Shown here piece by piece: positions 1 through 5,548 of a DNA stretch of 7,162 nucleotides. The stretch's first letter is position 1. Every line of letters begins with the position of its first letter. This stretch comes from an uncultured Desulfobulbaceae bacterium (GTDB lineage: Bacteria > Desulfobacterota > Desulfobulbia > Desulfobulbales > Desulfobulbaceae). The stretch is taken from the NCBI GenBank assembly GCA_945787305.1, contig CALZIH010000148.1:1-7162 (forward strand). The letters are read 5' to 3'. The notes under the pieces are model-generated. The model was not told the DNA's origin. It saw only the letters and a program-made list of their open reading frames with translations, and made no database searches. The translations under genes and the position numbers were made by a program.

Positions 1-96
1 AGAGATTGTAAGCCTCTGATCATTTATAAAACAGTACGGGCAAAAACGCCTAGCTCATGGTTGCTTTCATCACCGGTACGTGGAAAGACAAGTGAA
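1..96. other. Short non-coding stretch after mlaD (window edge)
   Basis: No gene is supported here. On the minus strand an ATG at 23-21 opens a frame that runs off the window (Met-Ile-Arg-Gly-Leu-Gln-Ser). It could be the start of the next gene, but no Shine-Dalgarno sequence precedes it. No convincing terminator hairpin with a T-run follows mlaD, so the operon may continue to the left, where mlaC or mlaA genes often lie. That last point is inference. Confidence 0.4.
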
Positions 97-546
97 TCAT
101 TTAACCTGACCAAAGGCAAACTTGGATATCAGTGATTCAAGATCTACGGAAGATTCGGTATCAATCAAAGTGGAGCCGGCACTGTACAGCTCTTCGTCAC
201 CACCCAGGGTGATCTGTATATATTTATCGCCGATAATCCCCTGGGATTTAACCGAGGCTATGGAATCAACAGGCACCTTAACCGCATTGTCGAGCTGTAG
301 AGTTGCCCTGGCGAGCTCATCACTACTGAGAATGATATCGCGAACCTTACCGACAACCACACCGGCAATCTGAACATCGGCTCCTGATTTTACACCGGAT
401 ATGTTATCAAACTCTGCATAAATCTCATAAGACCTGCTGCCTGTAAGCCATGGGACTTCACCAAGCTGCAGGGCAAGCCAGCCGAAACTGACAAAACCGA
501 TGATCAAGAAAACACCGACAAACAACTCAAGCCATGTATTTTTCAT
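97..546 (-). CDS. mlaD: MlaD-type MCE-domain lipid-transport protein
   Basis: Substrate-binding subunit of the Mla (maintenance of lipid asymmetry) ABC transporter. In the known family it is anchored in the inner membrane and forms a ring in the periplasm through which phospholipids pass to or from the MlaFE core. The 149-residue product has one N-terminal membrane segment (about residues 8-28, rich in Phe, Val, Ile and Gly). The MCE domain follows at about 40-118, with the typical stretch VKSGADVQIAGVVVGKV and a later GIIGDKYIQI strand. The tail (about 125-149) is short, making the protein smaller than the roughly 180-residue E. coli MlaD. The ATG overlaps the mlaF stop as ATGA, and AAGGAG (558-563) lies 11 bases upstream inside mlaF, so translation is probably coupled. 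It is the last gene of mlaE-mlaF-mlaD in this window. Confidence 0.93.
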   Translation of the reverse strand: MKNTWLELFVGVFLIIGFVSFGWLALQLGEVPWLTGSRSYEIYAEFDNISGVKSGADVQIAGVVVGKVRDIILSSDELARATLQLDNAVKVPVDSIASVKSQGIIGDKYIQITLGGDEELYSAGSTLIDTESSVDLESLISKFAFGQVK

Positions 547-1358
547 AACGTACCGCTCTCCTTTTCAGGATGGACAAACAACTCACCCATTGTCATTTCT
601 GCAAATTCACGAATATAGGGCTTTTCTGATCGGACAATTTCACTACTATCGTTAAAAACGTCCACTTCCCCCTTATTTAAAAGAACGATCCGGTCGGCAA
701 GATCAAAGACACCTGGGATATCATGGCTTACAATAACAGCTGTATAGCCTAATTGTTTCTGCATCAACGCAAAAAGTTGATAAATTTCTCCCGTCATTAC
801 TGGATCCAGCCCGGTGGTCGGTTCATCAAAGAGGACAATCTCCGGCTCCAATTGTAATGCTCGCGCAAGCCCTACTCTCTTTTTCATTCCACCACTGAGT
901 TGAGCAGGGTATTTCTCCTCATGACCGCTCAACTCAAGTTGTTCCAGGGTGCCCATGACCTTGTGCCGTATTTCCTCTTCTGAGCTTTTCGTTCGTTCCC
1001 GAAGAGGGAGAGCAATATTCTCAAAGACAGTCAACGAATCGAACAGGGCCGACCCTTGAAACAAAACCCCGAACCGGGTACGCAACTTACGAAGCTGACG
1101 CTTGTTCAAAGAGGGGACGTTGACATCTCCGACCAAAACCCTGCCGCTGTCAGGATACAAAAGCCCAAGGATCAATTTCAAGGTAACGCTTTTCCCCTGT
1201 CCCGAACCACCGGCAATGACTGTGGTCCGACCGCGGGGTATGGAAAAGCTGATCCGATCGAGAACCGTATGTTTATGCCGGCGTACGCCAAAAGATTTAC
1301 AGACCTGGTCAAACTCAATGGCAGTTTCAGAGGTTGAGGATGATTTTGCTTCAAACAT
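543..1358 (-). CDS. mlaF: MlaF-type ABC transporter ATP-binding protein
   Basis: Cytoplasmic ATPase that drives the Mla phospholipid transporter by pairing with the MlaE permease. The 271-residue product has a full set of ABC motifs: Walker A GGSGQGKS at 50-57 (Lys56), Q-loop Gln91 in LFQGSALFDS, signature LSGGM at 134-138, Walker B EIVLFDEP ending in Asp158-Glu159, D-loop TGLD just after, and the switch His192 in VSHD. Length and the LFQ-SALFDSLTV segment fit the MlaF/Ttg2A group better than general ABC importers. The ATG lies 2 bases after the mlaE stop. I see no Shine-Dalgarno sequence in front of it, so initiation probably depends on ribosomes ending mlaE. No other Met or strong start lies near the N-terminus. 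The first 13 residues, before the ABC fold, are Ser-rich and not conserved in any pattern I recognise. Confidence 0.95.
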   Translation of the reverse strand: MFEAKSSSTSETAIEFDQVCKSFGVRRHKHTVLDRISFSIPRGRTTVIAGGSGQGKSVTLKLILGLLYPDSGRVLVGDVNVPSLNKRQLRKLRTRFGVLFQGSALFDSLTVFENIALPLRERTKSSEEEIRHKVMGTLEQLELSGHEEKYPAQLSGGMKKRVGLARALQLEPEIVLFDEPTTGLDPVMTGEIYQLFALMQKQLGYTAVIVSHDIPGVFDLADRIVLLNKGEVDVFNDSSEIVRSEKPYIREFAEMTMGELFVHPEKESGTL

Positions 1359-1360
1359 AG

Positions 1361-2179
1361 TTACAGAAGTACGGCAGTCAGAAGGTAGTCAAAGATCAAA
1401 ACGGAAATAGACGAGAGGACCACAGCCTGGGTTGTCACTTTGCTGACACTTTCAGCACCGAAACCTGCACCACGAATCTGTTGGACGAAATATCCACGAC
1501 CCGTACATATCCAGACCAGAAGAAGAGCAAAAACAAACGACTTGACCACGCCAAGCCAGATATCATGGTTGGTCACACTTCGCTGCATTCCAGAAAAAAA
1601 CGAGCCGGAATTCACTCCCATAAGCTGCACGCCCGCTAGGTACCCGCCAAAGATCCCCACCACGTCAAAAATGGCCGTCAACAAGGGAACCGAGATCAGA
1701 GCGGCCAGGAGTTTTGGTGAAATCAGGTAACGAAATGGGTCTACGGCCATGCATTCCAGCGCATCAATCTGTTCAGATATACGCATGATTCCAATTTCAG
1801 CACACATGGCGGAGCCGGCGCGACCGGTAACCATGAGTGCGGTCAATATGGGGCCCAACTCCATAATCAGGGTCAGCGATACGGCCGAGCCAAGCATGCC
1901 TTCAGCGCCGAACTTATTCAGGGAATAGTATCCCTGCAAGCCAAGAACCATACCGGAAGCAAGGGCTGTGAAAAAGATAACGCCAATGGAGCCCGCGCCG
2001 ATAAAGCGCAACTGTTTGACCACCTCACGTAGACGAAAAGGTTTTTTGAAAAGACCGGTGAGGGATGAAAACAAAAACACCCCCATATACCCAAGATCGG
2101 TAACCACATACAAGGCGGTATCACCCAACTTGACGAGAGGGGCAGCAAGATTGGCTAGAGACAAGTTTTGATGAGCCAA
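1361..2179 (-). CDS. mlaE: MlaE-type ABC transporter permease
   Basis: Inner-membrane permease of the Mla phospholipid transporter, which binds MlaF on the cytoplasmic side and the MlaD ring on the periplasmic side. The product of up to 272 residues has about five hydrophobic segments (near 57-80, 95-118, 145-168, 205-225 and 248-270). It carries the family core ELGPILTALMVTGRAGSA at 107-124, AEIG at 127-130, and the SEQIDALECMAVDP coupling region at 135-148. It aligns along its length with my recollection of E. coli MlaE (260 residues). The start is uncertain: a TTG at 2179 follows an in-frame TAA (2203-2201) by seven codons and has no visible Shine-Dalgarno sequence. Another TTG at 2164 is possible, and the first in-frame ATG is residue 32, which would cut into the family's N-terminal helix. 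First gene of the mla operon, after a 514-base spacer. Confidence 0.93.
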   Translation of the reverse strand: MAHQNLSLANLAAPLVKLGDTALYVVTDLGYMGVFLFSSLTGLFKKPFRLREVVKQLRFIGAGSIGVIFFTALASGMVLGLQGYYSLNKFGAEGMLGSAVSLTLIMELGPILTALMVTGRAGSAMCAEIGIMRISEQIDALECMAVDPFRYLISPKLLAALISVPLLTAIFDVVGIFGGYLAGVQLMGVNSGSFFSGMQRSVTNHDIWLGVVKSFVFALLLVWICTGRGYFVQQIRGAGFGAESVSKVTTQAVVLSSISVLIFDYLLTAVLL

Positions 2180-2237
2180 AAGAACACAAATAAAAAGAGG
2201 TTACAGGTTAGTCCCATTTCTACAATGAGCGGAGCAG

Positions 2238-2305
2238 GTAAGCGCAGACTCCGGGTAAGCGTAGACTCCGAGTAAGCGCAGACTCCGGGTAAGCGCAGAC
2301 TCTTC
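2238..2305. repeat. 17-bp tandem repeat, four copies
   Basis: Plus-strand unit GTAAGCGCAGACTCCGG occurs at 2238-2254, 2255-2271 (two changes: C to T, final G to A), 2272-2288 (identical to the first) and 2289-2305 (first 14 bases match, then diverges). The 17-base period is not a multiple of three and the array lies between genes, so it is not a coding repeat. It sits 59-126 bases upstream of the first possible mlaE start, probably inside its leader transcript. It could be a variable-number repeat; its function is unknown. Confidence 0.9.
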
Positions 2306-2351
2306 TCCGAACTCCTTCTTTTGCCAACCAGAACACAATAGTTATGAACAC

Positions 2352-2380
2352 CTTATCAAATGTATCTGATCAACCGTAAA
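2352..2380 (-). promoter_or_regulatory. Candidate sigma70-like promoter for mlaEFD
   Basis: Read on the minus strand, TTTACG (2380-2375, four of six matches to TTGACA) is followed by 17 bases and then GATAAG (2357-2352, four of six to TATAAT). It points at mlaE, with transcription expected to start near 2345, giving a leader of about 165 bases that includes the tandem repeat. The match is weak and rests only on spacing and position. Confidence 0.25.
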
Positions 2381-2468
2381 AGAAATTCTTGGTCCGCAAC
2401 AATTTGCACACAGGGGAGCAAGATACCAGATTTTTTGCAAAGTGCATGGTTTTTATTTACGATCAATC

Positions 2469-2498
2469 CGTAAAAAGTCCACCTTGCAAATGTGTACA
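2469..2498 (+). repeat. Copy 1 of a motif shared by both long spacers
   Basis: CGTAAAAAGTCCA (2469-2481), TTGCA (2484-2488) and TGTACA (2493-2498) occur in the same order and orientation as in the trpB upstream spacer (5349-5381), where the first block differs by one base. The flanking bases GAT (2461-2463) also match. It looks like a degenerate copy of a dispersed intergenic repeat. Confidence 0.45.
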
Positions 2499-2693
2499 AA
2501 TGTCGGGAAAGATACAGACGCAATAAATTGGTCAGCCCCTTGTATAAAGGTCTTCATGCCTCAAGCTACCCTCAGAAATAGGACAAAAGCTGTCCATCAA
2601 CGTTCATGCTCTTCTCAGTATGCTCATCGTCAACGCCTCTTCCATTTATTGAGCTGATTTACCGTCAGCTTGCTATTTATGAAATGCAGGCAG

Positions 2694-3920
2694 TTACGTT
2701 TCCGGCCCAAACTCTAACGCTGGGTATCTGCCTAACTTTAAACGCTCAAGGACCGTTCCGCGCGTATTGGCATCCTGATTGAGCAAGATGACAAAGGGTT
2801 TTCCGTCTTGTAAATATCCTGCGTAGTTATATACGCCTTTCATCGTTCCACTCTTGAGAGGAGTCTGTTCCCGTTTCCGCAACAGATGGGCATAAGGTCT
2901 GAACCTGTTGAGTACAGCCAACATGAACCTAACGCTAACGCGGTTGTTCCGCGACAACCCCGATCCCTCTTCAAGAGCGATAATCGAGGCCGTTTCAGGA
3001 CCAAATTCACTTTCCATGATCTCGTGAATAGCCTTTTTCGCCTTACTCCAGTTCGCCGGATAACCATATCTTTCAGCACCGACTGTCAGATAGACCAGAT
3101 TGGCAACTAAATTGTTGGAATATTTCAGCATCGACGCAAGCATCTCGCTCAATGTTTTAGAATTGAAATGGGTATGTAGTAAGCGTGCATCCTTTGGAAT
3201 AGTTTTCCGTCCGGAGATCCCTTTCCCCCCAACTCCTGATTTCAATTGCTGGGAACGAAACAATTCGGCGGAAAAACGTGCCATTTGTTCTTTTGGTTTA
3301 CAGCTGCTCTGGCAAACGTTGACCTGATATCGACCGGGAGGCCGATGTTTGCCCAAGTCTTTCATGATAGGCAGGGTTGGGGTTTGCGGTTCTGCGGAGT
3401 ACACTTGTTTCTTTTTATCAATCCGTATGGACACTGAATTAAAATTGACGACAGTTGCACCTATCGGGGCATCATACGGGTTACTGCTGATTTTCCTTCC
3501 GGGCGTCTGGTGTTCAAGAGCAAACTGAGAGTCGTCAATATATATGTCATTGATGGTAGTAATTCCCTGCTTTTTAAGGTGTTCCATTATCAACAGGACT
3601 TCTTCACTAACGAGAAAAGGGTCGCCGAAACCTCGAACGAACAGATTGTTTTCTGTATCGATGAACAATTCCGTTTTAAAACGGTAATCGGCACCCAGTA
3701 CACGTAATGCTGTAAGGGCAGTGGTTATCTTGATAATCGATGCGGGAATAAGTGGAGTGTCTTCATTGCATGCACCCAAGACCCGACCTTGGCTGTCGGC
3801 AATGCCGTAAGCACCGTTGGCGATGACCGTAGAAAAAGTTGGGCAGTCGGCATGTGCCGACTGCCAAAAAAAAAGGACCACAAGAAGCGAGGTGAGAAAT
3901 GAGACACCTCCTCTGCGCAT
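2694..3920 (-). CDS. dacB: D-alanyl-D-alanine carboxypeptidase/endopeptidase, PBP4 type (peptidase S13)
   Basis: Periplasmic low-molecular-mass penicillin-binding protein that trims the terminal D-Ala from peptidoglycan stem peptides and/or cuts peptide cross-links. From the ATG at 3920 the product has 408 residues. It starts with a signal peptide (positive Arg2-Arg3, hydrophobic 8-20, likely cut after Ala-His-Ala at residue 24). The three active-site motifs of the family are present: SIIK at 61-64 (nucleophile Ser61), SNN at 268-270 and KSG at 356-358 (KTG in many relatives). The segment EEGSGLSR near 327-334 corresponds to the usual DGSGLSR. It is shorter than E. coli PBP4 (about 477 residues), mainly between the first two motifs. 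A TTG at 3926, better spaced from an AGGG, is an alternative start. It follows trpB by 19 bases, so co-transcription is likely. The signal-peptide region contains a nine-T run next to a strong hairpin. Confidence 0.92.
   Translation of the reverse strand: MRRGGVSFLTSLLVVLFFWQSAHADCPTFSTVIANGAYGIADSQGRVLGACNEDTPLIPASIIKITTALTALRVLGADYRFKTELFIDTENNLFVRGFGDPFLVSEEVLLIMEHLKKQGITTINDIYIDDSQFALEHQTPGRKISSNPYDAPIGATVVNFNSVSIRIDKKKQVYSAEPQTPTLPIMKDLGKHRPPGRYQVNVCQSSCKPKEQMARFSAELFRSQQLKSGVGGKGISGRKTIPKDARLLHTHFNSKTLSEMLASMLKYSNNLVANLVYLTVGAERYGYPANWSKAKKAIHEIMESEFGPETASIIALEEGSGLSRNNRVSVRFMLAVLNRFRPYAHLLRKREQTPLKSGTMKGVYNYAGYLQDGKPFVILLNQDANTRGTVLERLKLGRYPALEFGPET
3842..3874. other. Perfect 10-bp hairpin beside a nine-base A/T run inside dacB
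   Basis: On the plus strand GGCAGTCGGC (3842-3851), a four-base ATGT loop and GCCGACTGCC (3856-3865) form a perfect inverted repeat, followed directly by nine A (3866-3874). In the dacB message the order is nine U and then the hairpin, so it is not an intrinsic terminator for dacB. It covers roughly codons 16-27, the end of the signal peptide and the cleavage site. Confidence 0.8.
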
Positions 3921-3939
3921 GTGCAAGTTGTCTACCCTG

Positions 3940-5283
3940 TTAACCGACCTTGGGAAGATGCGACAGAGATTCCTCTATCTGTTCCTTGGGATAAGAATAG
4001 TCGTGCAGATTGCCGGCGAGATAGTTGTCATAAGCCGTCATATCAATCAGGCCATGGCCGGAAAAATTAAATAGAATGGTTTTCGGGTTGTCCGGCTCCT
4101 TCATGGCTTCGATAATTGCACCTCGGATGGCATGGGTTGTCTCCGGAGCCGGAATAATACCTTCGGTCTTGGCGAAAAGAACACCCGCCTCAAAACATTC
4201 CAGTTGATGAACACTTTTCGGGATAACGATATCGTCTCTGATCAGGGCGGAAACAATGGGCGCCATACCGTGATAGCGGAGTCCGCCGGCATGAATACCC
4301 GGAGGCATGAAATCGTGACCAAGGGTATACATGTACAGAAGTGGCGTCATCATGTTGACATCACCCGAATCATAGGCAAGTTTGCCCCCGGTCATGGTCG
4401 GACATGAGGCTGGTTCATAGCCGACAAGCTCGATTTTTCTACCCTCAAGGTAATCGGGGACAAAAGGTGCAACCAGACCGGCAAAATTTGAACCGCCACC
4501 GCAGCAGCCAACAACCACATCAGGATATTCTCCGGCAATTTCCATCTGCTTTTTGGCCTCAAGCCCTATTACGGTTTGATGAAGGACCACATGATTCAGG
4601 ACCGATCCCAGTGCATAGTTCGTATCTTCATGGGTAGCCGCATCCTCCAGAGCCTCTGAAATGGCAATGGCCAGCGAACCGTTACTGTTCGGGTCTCTTT
4701 CAAGAATATCCCGACCGCTGTTGGTATCCCGGCTCGGGCTGGCGACAATATCGGCACCAAAGGTTTCCATGATAGACTTGCGATACGGCTTCTGATCAAA
4801 GGAAACACGAACCATATACACCTTGCAATCCAATCCGAATTTAGAGGTGGCAAGGGATAGGGCAGACCCCCATTGGCCTGCACCGGTTTCCGTGGCCAAC
4901 CGTTTAACGCCTTCCCGCATGTTGTAATAAGCTTGGGGCACAGCAGAATTTGGTTTATGGCTGCCTACGGGAGAAACGCTTTCATCCTTAAAAAAGATCT
5001 TGGCTTTTGTCCCCAGCGCTTCTTCCAATTTGTTGGCGCGCACCAGGGGTGATGGTCGCCATATCTTATATATTTCCTGAACCTCTTGCGGAATCTCAAT
5101 AAATCGTTCCGGGCTCATTTCCTGTTCAAGGAGTCCCATGGGGAAGACGGCGGCCAGTTTTTCCGGAGCCATGGGCTGCATGGTCTCGGGATCAAGGGGT
5201 GGCTGCAAGCCACCGGGGATGTCGGGTGCAACATTGTACCAGCTTGTCGGCATTTCATCTTCACGCAGGACTATCTTTTTCAT
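3940..5283 (-). CDS. trpB: Tryptophan synthase beta chain-like protein, TrpB2 type (PLP-dependent)
   Basis: Cytoplasmic pyridoxal-phosphate enzyme of the TrpB2 (TrpB-related, TIGR01415-like) group, expected to join indole with serine or a serine derivative to make tryptophan. In the 447-residue product GSHKPN carries the cofactor lysine (Lys110), ETGAGQWG at 132-139 carries the catalytic Glu132, CGGGSN at 261-266 is the phosphate-binding loop, EGIIPAPETTHA lies at 384-395, and FSGHG near 407-411 closes the PLP site. The extended N-terminus (WYNVAPDIPGG, PPLDPET) is typical of TrpB2 and absent from TrpB1. The start at 5283 is chosen over an in-frame ATG at 5316 because AAGGAG (5289-5294) lies five bases upstream of it. 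No trpA or other trp gene is visible, so it may act without an alpha subunit. It is followed closely by dacB. The exact substrate is not readable from sequence. Confidence 0.92.
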   Translation of the reverse strand: MKKIVLREDEMPTSWYNVAPDIPGGLQPPLDPETMQPMAPEKLAAVFPMGLLEQEMSPERFIEIPQEVQEIYKIWRPSPLVRANKLEEALGTKAKIFFKDESVSPVGSHKPNSAVPQAYYNMREGVKRLATETGAGQWGSALSLATSKFGLDCKVYMVRVSFDQKPYRKSIMETFGADIVASPSRDTNSGRDILERDPNSNGSLAIAISEALEDAATHEDTNYALGSVLNHVVLHQTVIGLEAKKQMEIAGEYPDVVVGCCGGGSNFAGLVAPFVPDYLEGRKIELVGYEPASCPTMTGGKLAYDSGDVNMMTPLLYMYTLGHDFMPPGIHAGGLRYHGMAPIVSALIRDDIVIPKSVHQLECFEAGVLFAKTEGIIPAPETTHAIRGAIIEAMKEPDNPKTILFNFSGHGLIDMTAYDNYLAGNLHDYSYPKEQIEESLSHLPKVG

Positions 5284-5288
5284 GGTCT

Positions 5289-5294
5289 CTCCTT
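5289..5294 (-). promoter_or_regulatory. Ribosome-binding site that sets the trpB start
   Basis: AAGGAG on the minus strand, five bases before the ATG at 5283. The upstream in-frame ATG at 5316 has no comparable site, and the 11 residues it would add do not resemble the family N-terminus. Confidence 0.8.
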
Positions 5295-5348
5295 GAGGGA
5301 TAAAATCACAATGCATCGCCGCCAGGCGACAGTAAACTTTGATGGACT

Positions 5349-5381
5349 CGTAAAATGTCCAAACTCCGCTTGCACTGTACA
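5349..5381 (+). repeat. Copy 2 of a motif shared by both long spacers
   Basis: CGTAAAATGTCCA (5349-5361), TTGCA (5370-5374) and TGTACA (5376-5381) repeat the order found at 2469-2498. Here TGGAC (5343-5347) and GTCCA (5357-5361) also form a 5-bp stem with a nine-base loop. It lies 66-98 bases upstream of the trpB start, inside its presumed leader. Confidence 0.45.
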
Positions 5382-5410
5382 GAAATACAATTAGCTATAA
5401 CCTTTCCGCC

Positions 5411-5476
5411 GTCGGTGGCGAGGCTTTTCGAAGTCTCGTTGCACTCGCTATCTACGACACCGACAATTTTCTTTTT
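5411..5476 (+). ncRNA. Nested inverted repeats with a T-run; possible small RNA or trpB leader structure
   Basis: GTCGGTG (5411-5417) pairs with CACCGAC (5458-5464) and GCGAG (5418-5422) with CTCGC (5444-5448). An alternative inner hairpin is GAGGCTT-TTCG-AAGTCTC (5420-5437, seven pairs with one G-T). On the plus strand the outer stem is followed by a tract with nine T in ten bases (5467-5476), as in an intrinsic terminator. TATAAC (5396-5401) is a good -10 box but has no clear -35. So either a tiny plus-strand RNA starts near 5408, or the same stems form in the leader of trpB on the minus strand, where there is no T-run. I match it to no known RNA family. Confidence 0.25.
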
Positions 5477-5548
5477 GTCCTTAATTCAAATTAGAAATTT
5501 TCGCAATCGTACCCGAAAACGATAAGCACTTGATTTAGTCGATTGTCC

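Larger units (their letters stand above)
2180..2693. other. 514-base spacer between dacB and mlaE
   Basis: No protein gene is supported. From left to right it holds the untranslated lead-in to mlaE, a 17-bp tandem repeat (2238-2305), a weak sigma70-like promoter facing mlaE (2352-2380), and one copy of a motif also present upstream of trpB (2469-2498). Near the end of dacB there is a 6-bp hairpin (AGCTGA/TCAGCT, 2652-2670) without a T-run on either side. The open frames inside are short, lack ribosome-binding sites and resemble nothing I know. Confidence 0.6.
5317..5548. other. Spacer between the radical SAM gene and trpB
   Basis: It contains the shared motif (5349-5381) and the nested inverted repeats (5411-5476). 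A weak 6-bp stem, TTTTCG/CGAAAA (5498-5519, ten-base loop), lies just after the radical SAM gene but is followed only by A/T-rich sequence, so it is at best a poor terminator. TTGTCCTTA occurs twice (5475-5483, 5543-5551). No coding frame is supported and no clear minus-strand promoter for trpB was found. Confidence 0.55.

Noticed and set aside
2453..2557. Minus-strand frame of 34 codons starting at an ATG at 2557
   Set aside because: A GAGGG lies upstream, but the product resembles nothing and its 3' part overlaps the motif repeated upstream of trpB, which argues for non-coding sequence.
2442..2657. Plus-strand open frame of 71 codons in the dacB-mlaE spacer
   Set aside because: No ribosome-binding site before its ATG, no recognisable domain, an unusual composition, and it contains the shared intergenic motif. 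It is probably a chance frame.
2652..2670. Hairpin AGCTGA/TCAGCT as a terminator for dacB
   Set aside because: The stem is only six pairs and A/T-rich, and the minus strand after it has AATAAATGG rather than a T-run.
3725..3907. Alternative-frame 60-codon product starting at GTG (3907) within dacB, after the AGAGGAG
   Set aside because: The spacing from AGAGGAG to the GTG is almost zero, and the product lacks any recognisable feature. It is only worth recalling if slippage at the nine-T run is shown.
5284..5316. Longer trpB beginning at an in-frame ATG at 5316
   Set aside because: It has no ribosome-binding site, while the ATG at 5283 has AAGGAG five bases upstream and an N-terminus typical of TrpB2.
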